64,000 bases of DNA from Ensifer sp. LC11 (GCF_001695835.1 NZ_MBSO01000010.1:62001-126000), one strand, 5' to 3'. Positions 1 through 9,315 are shown, counted from the first letter of the stretch. The notes: generated from the letters alone by a model not told the origin. Translations and numbers: made by a program.

Positions 1-1538
1 ACGAGACCGTGCTCGCGGCAAAGCTGAACGCGGATCAGGCCGAGGGACTGTTGTTCGCCCGTTACGACCCCCAACGCGGACCCGGCAACGATTGTCTCCG
101 AGAGGCCCGCGCCGACTTCCACCCCTTCGAGAAACAGGTTGGCCTCAGCTCCCTCCAGCACCAGCAGCCCGTCCTGCTGCACGACGCGCGCTGCAAAGGG
201 GGCGACGATCTCGCTGCCGGCCGCAAGGCAGATATCGACGTGCAGCGCGAAGGTTGCGTCGGGCTTCGGCGATCGCAGCTGGGTCTCGGTCATGCGATAC
301 TCGCCGTAGCGCGTGGTCGCGATGCCGATCGCGTGCGCCGCATGCTGGAGCAGCGAGACCGGCAATCCCTGGTGTTGCCAGCGCTCCTCCGGCAGGAGCG
401 GGCTCAGGATCGACAGGTCGATGTGGCGTACATCCGTTGGACCGAGTCCCTGGATCAGGCTCGCTCCGGTCACCGGAGCCGGTTCCGGCGTAAAGCCGAC
501 GGCCGAAAGAATGGCCTGTTCCATCAGCGCCGAAGGAACCGAGGATGCGACGTCGAATATCTCCCGCTCATGGACGGCATTGCCCTCGACGTAAGTGTTT
601 TCAGGCTCGCGCGCGAGCTGGTGTTCGGAGCTTGCGACCAGCACGGCGGCGCGGGCGACGATCAGTGGCCAGAGTGCCTTAAGCTCCGTCTCGGTCAAAG
701 GGCATGCCGCGTGAAACGCCCTGACCGCTGGCAGCATGAACCAGGGGTCGCCGTCGGCATGATGCAGCAGCGAAGCGCAGGTGACGGCGAGTTCAGCGAC
801 CAGCCAGCCGTTCAGAATGTCGCCGAAATCGATGACGCCATCCGGGATCGCCCGGCCAGCGGCATCCGGCTGGCTCACGACATTGTCGTCGGTGATGTCG
901 TGGTGGATCGCCTGGATCCGCAGATCCGGTATCAACGGTTGCAGGCGCCGCATGGCGCCAACCACGACTTCGGCGATACGTTTCTTGCGCTGCTGGTCCG
1001 ACATTTCGGCGAGGAGATGGAGAATGACCGGGCCGGCGCGGCGCAGATCCCACTGCAGTTCGCGTTCGAGGCCGGGATGTTCGAAATCTCGTAGAGCCGA
1101 GGCGAGCTGTCCCGCGAGCGCGCCGAGCGCTGCAATCGCCCCCGGCGACAGGTGCTTGCGTCGGGTCAAGGGCTCGCCGTCGAGATAGCTGAGCAGCCGG
1201 ATTCGGTAGGCCTGGTCGCGGACGATCACATTCTCGATCACCTCGCCTTTGAGCGACGGCATGACCTGCGCAACCCGTGCCGATACCAGCCTCTCGGCGA
1301 GATGCTGCAAGGCCGCGTTCTGCGCTTCAAGCTCAAGCAGCCCGTACTCCGCCCGGCAGATCTTCAGCACGTAGCGCCGCTCGCCGGTATCAAGCAGGTA
1401 GTTGCGGTCCTGCTGGCTGCCGAGCTCGCGGATCGCGCCTGACAGACCGTAGTGCTCAGCCAGAAGCGTGGCCGCCTCCTCGGCACTGATATCGGGCCTC
1501 GGCAGCTCGGTACGAAGCTTCAGCGCGTCCTCAACCAT
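1..1538 (-). CDS. APH-like kinase / M23-like fusion protein, C-terminus beyond window
   Basis: Open through the left edge; about 512 residues are visible. Start ATG at 1538 has GAGG about 12 nt upstream. Residues ~20-300 look like an aminoglycoside phosphotransferase/choline kinase fold: a VLKI segment near residue 58, catalytic loop IHHDITDDN at ~211-219 and metal loop VIDFGD at ~235-240. After a linker, the segment around LHVDICLAAGSEIVAP resembles an M23 (LytM) domain. Rhizobia carry ~970-residue proteins that join APH, M23 and a class III aminotransferase; the aminotransferase would lie outside the window, which is inference. The gene is transcribed away from hutC, which is on the same strand upstream. 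No gene symbol is assigned. Confidence 0.72.
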   Translation of the reverse strand, partial: MVEDALKLRTELPRPDISAEEAATLLAEHYGLSGAIRELGSQQDRNYLLDTGERRYVLKICRAEYGLLELEAQNAALQHLAERLVSARVAQVMPSLKGEVIENVIVRDQAYRIRLLSYLDGEPLTRRKHLSPGAIAALGALAGQLASALRDFEHPGLERELQWDLRRAGPVILHLLAEMSDQQRKKRIAEVVVGAMRRLQPLIPDLRIQAIHHDITDDNVVSQPDAAGRAIPDGVIDFGDILNGWLVAELAVTCASLLHHADGDPWFMLPAVRAFHAACPLTETELKALWPLIVARAAVLVASSEHQLAREPENTYVEGNAVHEREIFDVASSVPSALMEQAILSAVGFTPEPAPVTGASLIQGLGPTDVRHIDLSILSPLLPEERWQHQGLPVSLLQHAAHAIGIATTRYGEYRMTETQLRSPKPDATFALHVDICLAAGSEIVAPFAARVVQQDGLLVLEGAEANLFLEGVEVGAGLSETIVAGSALGVVTGEQQSLGLIRVQLCREHGL

Positions 1539-1654
1539 GGTCTCGTCATCCTCCCATTCGGCGGTCGATCCTCCGAATCGACCGGAATGTTGTCGAGATT
1601 AGAGCGGGACGAGGAAAAGTCTGCGCGGTTATGCGCCCTTATCCTGCTCGCGTG

Positions 1655-2398
1655 CTACTGCGACATGCCTTCCAGGCGATAGCGCGTGCCGGGGTAGAGC
1701 AGCCGCGCCGTCGTCACATTGCCCGCATCCGACCAGGTGCGGCGCCGGATCATCAGGCATGGCTCGTTGCGGTCGATGCCGAGCAACTTGCATTCCCAGA
1801 GCTGCGGCGACACGGCTTCGACGATCTGTTCGGTGCGGGTGATCGGCGCCATCGCGGTCAGATAGGCATTCGGCGTCATCGTCTGGAAATCCTGTTCCAG
1901 ATAGCGCGGGCAGATCGCCGGATTGACGAAACGATCCTCGATCTGGATCGGCAGGCCGTTTTCCGAATGCACCATGATCGAGTGGAAAACGCGGGCGCCG
2001 GTGGCAAGCCCGAGCGCGTAGCCGGTCTCGGGTGTCGCCACCTCTTCCTGCAGCAGCGTCATCAGCGACGTGTGGGTGTGGCCGCGTCCATGAATCTCGT
2101 CGGCAATGTTGCGCACTTCCAGGAGCGCCGTGCTGCCCTTATGCGCGGCGACAAAGGATCCGACGCCCTGAACGCGTGTAATCGCGCCCTCGGTTGCCAG
2201 TTCCCGAAGCGCCCTGTTGGCGGTCATGCGGCTGACCCCGAGGTCGGCGACGATTTCGTTTTCCGAGGGGATGCGGTGATGGGCGGGCCACTCGCCACTC
2301 TCGATACGGCTGCGGATGAACTGCTTGACCGCCTCGTAGCGCGGCACCGGGCCGTCTTCGAAAGCGCCCATATCGTTGCGTTTTCCCAGTGCCGTCAT
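1655..2398 (-). CDS. hutC: HutC, GntR/UTRA-family histidine utilization repressor
   Basis: The 247-residue product has an N-terminal winged helix (residues ~20-90, with IPSENEIVADLGVSRMTANR) and a C-terminal UTRA effector domain ending in the YPGTRYRLEGMSQ-type tail usual for HutC. HutC proteins sense urocanate and repress hut genes. It is divergent from hutF across a ~136-bp gap with a strong palindrome, so autoregulation plus control of hutF and hutXWV is likely. ATG at 2398 was preferred to the TTG one codon upstream; a second ATG at ~2371 is possible. Confidence 0.92.
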   Translation of the reverse strand: MTALGKRNDMGAFEDGPVPRYEAVKQFIRSRIESGEWPAHHRIPSENEIVADLGVSRMTANRALRELATEGAITRVQGVGSFVAAHKGSTALLEVRNIADEIHGRGHTHTSLMTLLQEEVATPETGYALGLATGARVFHSIMVHSENGLPIQIEDRFVNPAICPRYLEQDFQTMTPNAYLTAMAPITRTEQIVEAVSPQLWECKLLGIDRNEPCLMIRRRTWSDAGNVTTARLLYPGTRYRLEGMSQ

Positions 2399-2499
2399 CA
2401 ACTCACGCCCCGCCCTTCCGGAATGCCGAACAAATCATGCGCATTCCCTCACGAATCTTTTCGTTCATTTCACGCTTGCGCGCCAGCTTAAAATATCTA

Positions 2500-2517
2500 T
2501 AGTTCCATATACAACTA
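2500..2517. promoter_or_regulatory. Probable HutC operator
   Basis: An 18-bp interrupted palindrome, TAGTT-cc-ATAT-ac-AACTA, lies in the hutC-hutF intergenic region about 18 bp before the hutF start. GntR/HutC-subfamily operators are short AT-centred palindromes, so this is the best repressor site in the gap. Binding is inferred, not shown. Confidence 0.6.
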
Positions 2518-2534
2518 CGTACAGGAAAATGCAC

Positions 2535-3911
2535 ATGGCAACTTTTCCCGTCAACCGGATCTTTGCAGAACGGGCGCTGCTGCCCGGCGGCTGGGCCGAA
2601 AACGTCGCGATTTCGCTCGATGCGTCCGGCCGGATTGCAGCGATCGAACCCGGCAGCGCCGCCGCCAATGGCGACGAGCGTGCGGCTGGGCCACTGATCC
2701 CGGCGATCGCCAACCTGCACTCCCATGCTTTCCAGCGCGCGATGGCAGGCCTCGCCGAAGTCGCCGGCAGCGGCGACGACAGCTTCTGGACCTGGCGCGA
2801 GGAAATGTACCGCACCGTCGGACTGGTAAACCCCGATGATGTCGAGGCGATCGCCGCCAAGCTCTACATGGAGATGCTGAAGGGCGGTTTCGGCCACGTC
2901 GCCGAATTCCACTACCTGCATCACCAGGCCGATGGCAGCGCTTACGCCGATCCGGCGGAAATGTCGCTGCGCATCCTTGGCGCCGCCCGCACGACCGGTA
3001 TCGGCCTTACCCATTTGCCGGTTTTCTACGCTCACGCTAATTTCGGCGGCGTCGCACCGAATGCCGGCCAACGGCCGTTCCTGCACGATCCCGACCGCTT
3101 CCTCGCTCTTCTCCAGCGCCTTGAGCCACTCTGCCGCGAAGCCGGCCATACGCTCGGCTACGCCATCCATTCGCTGCGCGCCGCAACGCCCGAAGAGATG
3201 CGCACGATCCTAGAAGCGGCACCCGTCGCCGGCCCGATCCACATTCACGTCGCCGAACAGACCAAGGAGGTTGACGACAGCCTCGCCTGGAGCGGCCGCC
3301 GCCCGGTCGAATGGCTGCTCGACGAGATGCCGGTCGACGAGCGCTGGTGCGCGATCCACGCGACGCATCTGACGGAAAACGAACGCCAACGCCTGGCGCG
3401 CTCCGGCGCTGTTGCCGGTCTCTGCCCCGCGACCGAGGCCAATCTTGGCGACGGCATCTTCCCGGCGGTTGATTTCTTGGTCGAAGGCGGCACCTTCGGC
3501 ATCGGCACCGACAGCCATGTGGCGACCAGCGTCGCCGAGGAATTGCGGCTGCTCGAATACGGCCAGCGCCTGCGCGACCGCCGCCGCAACCGGCTGGCCT
3601 CCGGCCCAGGCACTTCGATCGGTCGCACCATTTTCGGCGCGGCTCACAAGGGCGGCGCGCAGGCAGCTGGCCAGAAGACGGCCGGCATCACTGTGGGCGC
3701 CCGTGCCGATTTCGTCGTGCTCGATGGTGACAATCCGTACATCGCCGCCGCCAGCGACAACCAGATCCTCGACCGCTGGCTCTTTGCACTTGGCGGCGAG
3801 AGCGTTCGCGACGTCATGGTCGCTGGCGCGTGGAAGATCCGGAACGGACGCCACGACCGGGAGGAAGATATCGACCGCGCTTTTGCGCGGGTGCTGATGA
3901 AACTGAAATAG
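2535..3911 (+). CDS. hutF: HutF, N-formimidoyl-L-glutamate deiminase
   Basis: The 458-residue amidohydrolase has metal-binding LHSHAFQRAM (H62, H64 from this start), IHIHVAEQ, and GIGTDSHV near the C-terminus. HutF converts formiminoglutamate to formylglutamate plus ammonia in the five-step histidine pathway, so hutG (deformylase) should exist elsewhere. The open frame extends upstream to 2376, but ATG 2535 has an AGGA ribosome site at 2523-2526 with good spacing, while ATG 2529 is too close to it. hutX starts 35 bp downstream, so co-transcription is likely. Confidence 0.93.
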   Translation: MATFPVNRIFAERALLPGGWAENVAISLDASGRIAAIEPGSAAANGDERAAGPLIPAIANLHSHAFQRAMAGLAEVAGSGDDSFWTWREEMYRTVGLVNPDDVEAIAAKLYMEMLKGGFGHVAEFHYLHHQADGSAYADPAEMSLRILGAARTTGIGLTHLPVFYAHANFGGVAPNAGQRPFLHDPDRFLALLQRLEPLCREAGHTLGYAIHSLRAATPEEMRTILEAAPVAGPIHIHVAEQTKEVDDSLAWSGRRPVEWLLDEMPVDERWCAIHATHLTENERQRLARSGAVAGLCPATEANLGDGIFPAVDFLVEGGTFGIGTDSHVATSVAEELRLLEYGQRLRDRRRNRLASGPGTSIGRTIFGAAHKGGAQAAGQKTAGITVGARADFVVLDGDNPYIAAASDNQILDRWLFALGGESVRDVMVAGAWKIRNGRHDREEDIDRAFARVLMKLK

Positions 3912-3946
3912 TCGTCGAAGCCAAAATCAAAACAGGGAACAGCTTT

Positions 3947-4981
3947 ATGTCGATCAACAAACTGAAACTCACGCTTGCCGCCACCGGCCTCGTGCTTGCC
4001 GCCTCCACCGGCAGCGCCAGCGCCTCCTATTGCGGCGACGGCAAGACCGTCATGTTCGCCGGCATCGATTGGGAAAGCGGTGCGTTCATCACCGAAGTGA
4101 TGAAGACCATCCTTTCCAAGGGCTACGATTGCCAGGTGGATTCGATCCCCGGCAACTCCGTGACGCTGGAGCAGGCAACCGCCAACAACGACGTGCAGAT
4201 CTTCGCCGAGGAATGGCTCGGACGCTCTGACGTCTGGAACAAGGCGGTCGAGGAAAAGAAGGTCGTCGCCGTTGGCAAGACCTTCGTCGGCGCCAGCGAA
4301 GGCTGGTTCGTACCGGAATACGTGATCAAGGGCGACGCCGCGCGCAATCTCGAAGCCAAGGCGCCGGACCTGAAGAGCGTTTCGCAGCTTTCGGACCCCA
4401 AGATGGTCGAACTCTTCGCCGATCCGGAAGAGCCGACCAAGGGCCGCTTCCTCAATTGCCCCTCCGGCTGGACCTGCGAGGGCGTGAGCTCCGCCAAGCT
4501 CGAAGCCTACAAGCTTGGCGAGACCTATGTGAACTTCCGTCCGGGCACCGGCACCGCGCTCGATTCCGCCATCACCTCGGCCTATCTCCAGGGCGAGCCG
4601 ATCCTCTTCTACTACTGGTCGCCGACCGCGATCATGGGCAAGTTCAAGCTCGTCCAGCTTGAGGAGCCGGCCTATAGCGAAGCCTGCTGGAAGGAGCTTT
4701 CGAGCGCCAACGGCAAGCGCGATGAGGGTTGCGCCTTCCCGTCGGTGGACGTCTCCTATGGCGTCAACAGCACCTTCGCCCAGGAAGCCCCCGAGATCGT
4801 CGCCATCCTCGAAAAGGCGACCTTCCCGCTCGACGCCGTCAACGGCAGCCTTGCCTATATGACCGACAACAAGGTCGACGCGACGGCAGCCGCCGCCGAG
4901 TTCCTGAAGACCAAGGCGGATGTCTGGGGCCAGTGGGTTTCCGATGAAGCCCGCGGCAAGATCGAAGCCAGCCTGAAGTAA
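3947..4981 (+). CDS. hutX: HutX, periplasmic histidine/proline/betaine-binding protein
   Basis: The 344-residue product has a Sec signal peptide (residues 1-26, cleavage after SASA) followed by an OpuAC-type glycine betaine-binding fold. The start at 3947 has AGGGA upstream and begins the signal peptide; the longer open frame from 3830 overlaps hutF. In S. meliloti, HutXWV takes up histidine, proline and proline betaine and is induced by histidine. The row hutX-hutW-hutV-hutH2 here has the same order. Confidence 0.9.
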   Translation: MSINKLKLTLAATGLVLAASTGSASASYCGDGKTVMFAGIDWESGAFITEVMKTILSKGYDCQVDSIPGNSVTLEQATANNDVQIFAEEWLGRSDVWNKAVEEKKVVAVGKTFVGASEGWFVPEYVIKGDAARNLEAKAPDLKSVSQLSDPKMVELFADPEEPTKGRFLNCPSGWTCEGVSSAKLEAYKLGETYVNFRPGTGTALDSAITSAYLQGEPILFYYWSPTAIMGKFKLVQLEEPAYSEACWKELSSANGKRDEGCAFPSVDVSYGVNSTFAQEAPEIVAILEKATFPLDAVNGSLAYMTDNKVDATAAAAEFLKTKADVWGQWVSDEARGKIEASLK

Positions 4982-5123
4982 TCGCGACCAGCCGCCGGCT
5001 CGGGCTCCGTCGTCGCGTCCAACGCGGCGCGAGCCTGATCCGATGGCCGGCCACAATACCCGAAGCAAGCGCCATCGGCGGCCGCCAGCGGCTGCCCGCC
5101 GGCCCGAGCAAGGAACGTTTCCG

Positions 5124-5981
5124 ATGTTTCCGGATTCTCTCAATCTCTCCATTCGCGGGCCGGTGAACGATTTCATCCAGGCACTGGTCAGCGGCTATGG
5201 CTGGGTCTTCAAGGCGATCAGCGCCGTCATTCTGAAAGCCGTTCTGTATATCGAATGGATCCTGCGCGGCCTGCCCTGGTGGGTCGTCATCCTGATTTTC
5301 ATGGCGCTCGCCTGGCAGAGCTCCAAGCGCTGGCCCCTGACGGTGGTCGTCGGCGTTCTGCTCTTCTTCGTCGGTGTGCTCGGCCTCTGGGACCTGACCA
5401 TGCAGACGCTGGCCTTGATGCTGATGGCAACGATCGTCTCGGTCGTCATCGGTGTGCCCATGGGCATTCTCGTCGCCAAGAGCCGCGTGATGCGCAACAT
5501 CACCCTGCCGGTGCTTGACGTCATGCAGACGATGCCGAGCTTCGTCTACCTGATCCCGGCGCTGATGCTCTTCGGCCTCGGCAAGGTGCCGGCCATCCTC
5601 GCCACCATCATCTACGCGGTGCCGCCCTTGATCCGCCTCACCGATCTCGGCATCCGCCAGGTCGATCACGAGGTGGTGGAAGCGGCGACCGCCTTTGGCG
5701 GCAGCCCCAACCAGATCCTCTTCGGCGTCGAGCTGCCGCTCGCCACCCCGACGATCATGGCCGGCCTCAACCAGACGATCATGATGGCGCTGTCGATGGT
5801 GGTCGTCGCCTCGATGATCGGCGCGCGGGGCCTCGGCGAGCAGGTGCTGAACGGCATCCAGACGCTCGACGTCGGCAAGGGGCTCGAAGCCGGCATCGGC
5901 ATCGTCATTCTCGCGATCGTACTCGACCGCATCACACAAGGCTTCGGCAAGAGCCGGACGGAGGATCCCCGCAATGGCTGA
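5124..5981 (+). CDS. hutW: HutW, ABC transporter permease
   Basis: The 285-residue ProW/OpuAB-type inner-membrane permease has several hydrophobic segments (e.g. ILIFMALAWQ, LALMLMATIVSVVIGVPMG) and an EAA loop reading EAATAFGGSPNQ before the last helices. ATG 5124 follows AAGGAA at ~5109. Its stop overlaps the hutV start by 8 bp (ATGGCTGA), indicating translational coupling. It forms the translocation channel with HutX and HutV. Confidence 0.92.
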   Translation: MFPDSLNLSIRGPVNDFIQALVSGYGWVFKAISAVILKAVLYIEWILRGLPWWVVILIFMALAWQSSKRWPLTVVVGVLLFFVGVLGLWDLTMQTLALMLMATIVSVVIGVPMGILVAKSRVMRNITLPVLDVMQTMPSFVYLIPALMLFGLGKVPAILATIIYAVPPLIRLTDLGIRQVDHEVVEAATAFGGSPNQILFGVELPLATPTIMAGLNQTIMMALSMVVVASMIGARGLGEQVLNGIQTLDVGKGLEAGIGIVILAIVLDRITQGFGKSRTEDPRNG

Positions 5982-6801
5982 TATCGAGATCCGCAACGTC
6001 TACAAGATCTTCGGACAGGACGCCAAAGCCGCCCTCGCCATGGCCAAGGAAGGGCTCAACAAGTCCGAAATCCTCGCCCGCTCAGGCTGCAGCGTCGGCC
6101 TCAACAATGTCAGCCTGACCATCGGCGCCGGCAAGATCTTCGTGATCATGGGGCTTTCCGGCTCCGGCAAGTCGACGCTGGTGCGCCACATCAACCGGCT
6201 GATCGAGCCGACCAGCGGCGAAGTGGCATTCGACGGCAACAACATCCTGGACCTCGACGCCAAGGCGCTGCGCACCTTCCGCATGCACCGCGTCAGCATG
6301 GTGTTCCAGAGTTTTGCGCTGATGCCGCATCGTACCGTGCTGCAGAACGTCGTCTACGGCCAGCGGGTGCGTGGTCTCCCCAAGGCCGAAGCCCGCGAGA
6401 TCGGCATGAAATGGATCGAGACGGTTGGGCTTTCCGGCTACGACGCCAAGTTTCCGCATCAGCTTTCGGGCGGCATGAAGCAGCGCGTCGGCTTGGCTAG
6501 GGCGCTGGCCGCCGATACCGACGTGATCCTGATGGACGAGGCCTTCTCGGCGCTCGACCCGCTGATCCGCGCCGATATGCAGGACCAGCTGCTGCAATTG
6601 CAGCAGAACCTGTCGAAGACCATCGTCTTCATCACCCACGATCTCGACGAGGCGCTGCGCATCGGTTCGGAAATCGCCATCCTCAAGGATGGTCAGGTGG
6701 TGCAGGTCGGCACACCGGACGATATCTTGGAGCGGCCGGCCAACGACTATGTCGCCCGGTTCGTGCAACGCCGCCAGGGACGGCCGGAAGCCCATGAGTA
6801 A
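5974..6801 (+). CDS. hutV: HutV, ABC transporter ATPase
   Basis: The 275-residue ATPase has Walker A GLSGSGKST, signature LSGGMKQRVGLARAL, Walker B VILMDEAFSALD and the switch histidine in VFITHDLDEA. It lacks the C-terminal CBS pair of osmotically regulated ProV/OpuAA (about 400 residues), which fits a catabolic rather than osmoprotective uptake system. It overlaps both neighbours by 8 bp (ATGGCTGA and ATGAGTAA). Confidence 0.93.
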   Translation: MADIEIRNVYKIFGQDAKAALAMAKEGLNKSEILARSGCSVGLNNVSLTIGAGKIFVIMGLSGSGKSTLVRHINRLIEPTSGEVAFDGNNILDLDAKALRTFRMHRVSMVFQSFALMPHRTVLQNVVYGQRVRGLPKAEAREIGMKWIETVGLSGYDAKFPHQLSGGMKQRVGLARALAADTDVILMDEAFSALDPLIRADMQDQLLQLQQNLSKTIVFITHDLDEALRIGSEIAILKDGQVVQVGTPDDILERPANDYVARFVQRRQGRPEAHE

Positions 6802-8275
6802 GAGCATAGCCCTCGATGCGCCGCTGACCTGGCAAGAGATCGCGGCGGTCGCCAATGGCGCCCGCCTTGAGCTTTCGAAGGCCGCGCGACAGCGCATTGT
6901 CAATGCCCGACGGATCGTCGGCGCTCTGGTCGAGCGCGGCATCCGCGGCTACGGCATCAACACCGGAGTGGGCGCGCTCTGCGATGTCATCATCGACCGC
7001 GAGAACCAGCAGGCGCTGTCGCGCAACATCGTCCTCAGCCACGCCTGCGGCGTCGGCGACCCGCTCCCCCGCCCGGAAGCCCGCGCCGTGATGGCAGCCC
7101 AGATCGCCAATTTTGCCCACGGCTATTCCGGCGTGCGCATTGAAACGGTCGAGGCGCTGCTGGCACTGCTCAATGCGGACCTCGTTCCGGACATTCCGTC
7201 GCGCGGATCGGTCGGCTATCTCACCCATGCGGCCGCGATCGGCCTCGTCCTGATCGGCCATGGAACGGTCGATGACGGCAAGGGCAGGATCGGCGGCGCC
7301 GAAGCGCTCGCGCGGATCGGGTTGAAGCCGCTGCGGCTGGAAGCCAAGGAGGGCCTGAGCCTCGTCAACGGCACACCTTGCGCCACTGGCCTTGCGGCCT
7401 TGGCGCTGTCGCGCGCCGCTCGCCTGTTCGACTGGGCAGATGCGGCCGCCGCCATGACCTACGAAAACCTCGGCAGCCAGGCGAACGCCTTTGCCGCCGT
7501 CCCGCTGGCGCTTCGCCGCTCCAAGGGGCTCGAGGCGGTCGGCGCGTCGCTGCGCACCTATCTCGCCGACAGCCCGATGCTGGCAGAGACCGCCGGCACG
7601 CGCACCCAGGATCCTTTAAGCCTTCGCGCCGTACCGCATGTGCACGGCGCTGCCCGCGATGCGTTTGCCCAGGTCGCCGAAGTCGTCGACCGGGAACTCG
7701 CAAGCCTCACCGACAACCCGGCCGTTGCCGGAACGCCGGAGGCGCCGGAGGTGCATTCGCAGGCGCACGCGGTCGGCGCCGCCCTTGGCCTTGCCATGGA
7801 CAGCCTGGCGGTCGCCATCGCCGAAGTCGCCGCCATCTCCGAGCGCCGCATCGACCGGCTCGTCAATCCGCTGGTGAGCGGCCTGCCGGCCTTCCTTGCC
7901 GGGGACAGCGGCGTTTCCTCCGGTTTCATGATCGCGCAATATACGGCCGCTTCGCTCGCCGCCGAAAACCGGCGCCTCGCGGCCCCCGCAAGCCTCGACG
8001 GCGGCATCACCTCGGCGCTGCAGGAGGACATCCTCACCCATGCGACGCCAGCCGCCTGGAAGGCGCTCTCAATCGCCGACAATCTCGAAACGATCCTGGC
8101 GATCGAACTGCTCGCCGCATCCCAGGCCTATGACCTGCAGCCGCGTCGCCGCGCCGCCGGTACCGACGTGCTCTACCAGCGCATCCGCACCGTGATCCCT
8201 GTTTATGCCGACGACCGGCCGCTGAACGGCGACTTTGCGCGCATGCGCACGATCATTGAAGAGACCATGCCATGA
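6794..8275 (+). CDS. hutH2: HutH2, histidine ammonia-lyase homologue lacking the MIO triad
   Basis: The 493-residue product belongs to the aromatic amino acid ammonia-lyase fold: YGINTGVG near residue 54, LVNGT, QDPLSLR, and QED towards the C-terminus. Active HutH has GSVGASGDLAPLxH, where Ala-Ser-Gly cyclises to the MIO electrophile. Here the text is GSVG-YLTHAAAIG-LVLIG: exactly the three residues ASG are absent and the DLAPL stretch is changed. The usual Tyr of QDPYSLR is Leu. A lyase reaction by the known mechanism is therefore unlikely. The ORF is intact and coupled to hutV (8-bp overlap) and hutD (4-bp overlap), so it is not simple decay. ATG 6794 was preferred over the longer frame from 6689. 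Confidence 0.88.
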   Translation: MSKSIALDAPLTWQEIAAVANGARLELSKAARQRIVNARRIVGALVERGIRGYGINTGVGALCDVIIDRENQQALSRNIVLSHACGVGDPLPRPEARAVMAAQIANFAHGYSGVRIETVEALLALLNADLVPDIPSRGSVGYLTHAAAIGLVLIGHGTVDDGKGRIGGAEALARIGLKPLRLEAKEGLSLVNGTPCATGLAALALSRAARLFDWADAAAAMTYENLGSQANAFAAVPLALRRSKGLEAVGASLRTYLADSPMLAETAGTRTQDPLSLRAVPHVHGAARDAFAQVAEVVDRELASLTDNPAVAGTPEAPEVHSQAHAVGAALGLAMDSLAVAIAEVAAISERRIDRLVNPLVSGLPAFLAGDSGVSSGFMIAQYTAASLAAENRRLAAPASLDGGITSALQEDILTHATPAAWKALSIADNLETILAIELLAASQAYDLQPRRRAAGTDVLYQRIRTVIPVYADDRPLNGDFARMRTIIEETMP

Positions 8276-8853
8276 AGATCCTGCGCGCCAGCACCTACAA
8301 GCGCATGCCCTGGAAGAACGGCGGCGGCGAGACCGTGGAGATCGCGGTTTTCCCCGAAAAAGCCTCGCTTGGCGATTTCGACTGGCGCGTCAGCATGGCG
8401 ACCGTCGCCAGCGACGGGCCCTTCTCCAGCTTTCCCGGCATCGATCGCACGCTCTCGATCCTTCAGGGCAAGGGCATGCGGCTCTCGATAGAAGGCCGCG
8501 CGCCTGTTGTGATGACCGGCGAAGCGGCCCCGCTCCCCTTCCCGGCGGATGTCGCGACATCGGCGACGCTGGTAGACGGTCCGATCGTCGATCTCAATGT
8601 CATGACAAGGCGCGGCAGGCTCGCCCACACGGTTCGACGCCTGGCGATCGATCATCCGCAGACGGTGGAAGGCTCGGCGGAAACGACCCTCGTCCTTTGC
8701 CACGGCGGTGCCGTGCGTTTGACCGCAGCAGAGGGACAGGCAGACCTCGCGGCAGGAGACACGGCGATCCTCAAAGGTGCCGCCGCCGTCACCATCGAAC
8801 CGGCGGCCTCTGCCGTTCTGTTCCTGATCACCATCGACCGGCCGACTGCCTGA
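8272..8853 (+). CDS. hutD: HutD/Ves-family cupin-like protein
   Basis: The 193-residue protein has the family opening YKRMPWKNGGGETVEI and a WRVSMA motif, typical of HutD (a proposed governor of hut expression in Pseudomonas) and E. coli Ves. ATGA overlap with hutH2 places it last in the hutXWV-H2-D unit. A small GGCGC-cggttc-GCGCC hairpin at ~8856-8871 lies between it and the convergent acetyltransferase gene and may end both transcripts. Confidence 0.87.
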   Translation: MKILRASTYKRMPWKNGGGETVEIAVFPEKASLGDFDWRVSMATVASDGPFSSFPGIDRTLSILQGKGMRLSIEGRAPVVMTGEAAPLPFPADVATSATLVDGPIVDLNVMTRRGRLAHTVRRLAIDHPQTVEGSAETTLVLCHGGAVRLTAAEGQADLAAGDTAILKGAAAVTIEPAASAVLFLITIDRPTA

Positions 8854-8874
8854 CCCGGCGCCGGTTCGCGCCGT

Positions 8875-9315
8875 TCAACCCCGACGCAAATGCAGCAGCG
8901 GATAGGGCCGCCCTGCATCATCGACCGGTGAGCGCCCGACGGTCTCGAAACCCATGCGCTGGTAGAATCCGGCTCCCGATGCGTTCTGCTCGTTGACGTC
9001 GACCGTCAGCACCGGATGCAGGCTCATCGCGTGTTCGATGAGCCGTCGGCCGACACCGGCGCCACGCGCCTGCGCATGGACGAAGAGGGAATCGATCTGC
9101 GCACCGGTCATGCCCATGAAACCGAGCGCCCGGTCGTTCTCGTCGGCCGCGATCCAGAACTCGGCAGCCGGCAGATACTGGTCGCGCACCAGCGCCTCGA
9201 TGGCAACAAAATCTTCCGGCGTCAAAAAATCATGGGTGGCGACAACGGCTGTGCGCCAGATCTCGAAGGTGCGCGGAAAATCGGACGGCAGGGAGGGGCG
9301 TATGGAAATGGTCAT
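8875..9315 (-). CDS. YjaB-like GNAT N-acetyltransferase
   Basis: The 146-residue GNAT protein aligns by eye with E. coli YjaB along its length: ATHDFL near residue 26, the acetyl-CoA loop HAQARGAGVGRRLIEHA, DVNEQNASGAGFY and a C-terminal RPYPLLHLR. The substrate is unknown. ATG 9315 was chosen over a TTG two codons upstream. It is convergent with hutD. Confidence 0.85.
   Translation of the reverse strand: MTISIRPSLPSDFPRTFEIWRTAVVATHDFLTPEDFVAIEALVRDQYLPAAEFWIAADENDRALGFMGMTGAQIDSLFVHAQARGAGVGRRLIEHAMSLHPVLTVDVNEQNASGAGFYQRMGFETVGRSPVDDAGRPYPLLHLRRG

Noticed and set aside
9-1094. 361-codon + strand ORF
   Set aside because: Composition is Arg/Asp/Gly-rich antisense text; the opposite strand encodes a recognisable APH-M23 protein.
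3644-5176. 510-codon minus-strand ORF
   Set aside because: It overlaps hutF, hutX and the start of hutW, which have clear motifs; the ORF arises from high GC at third positions.
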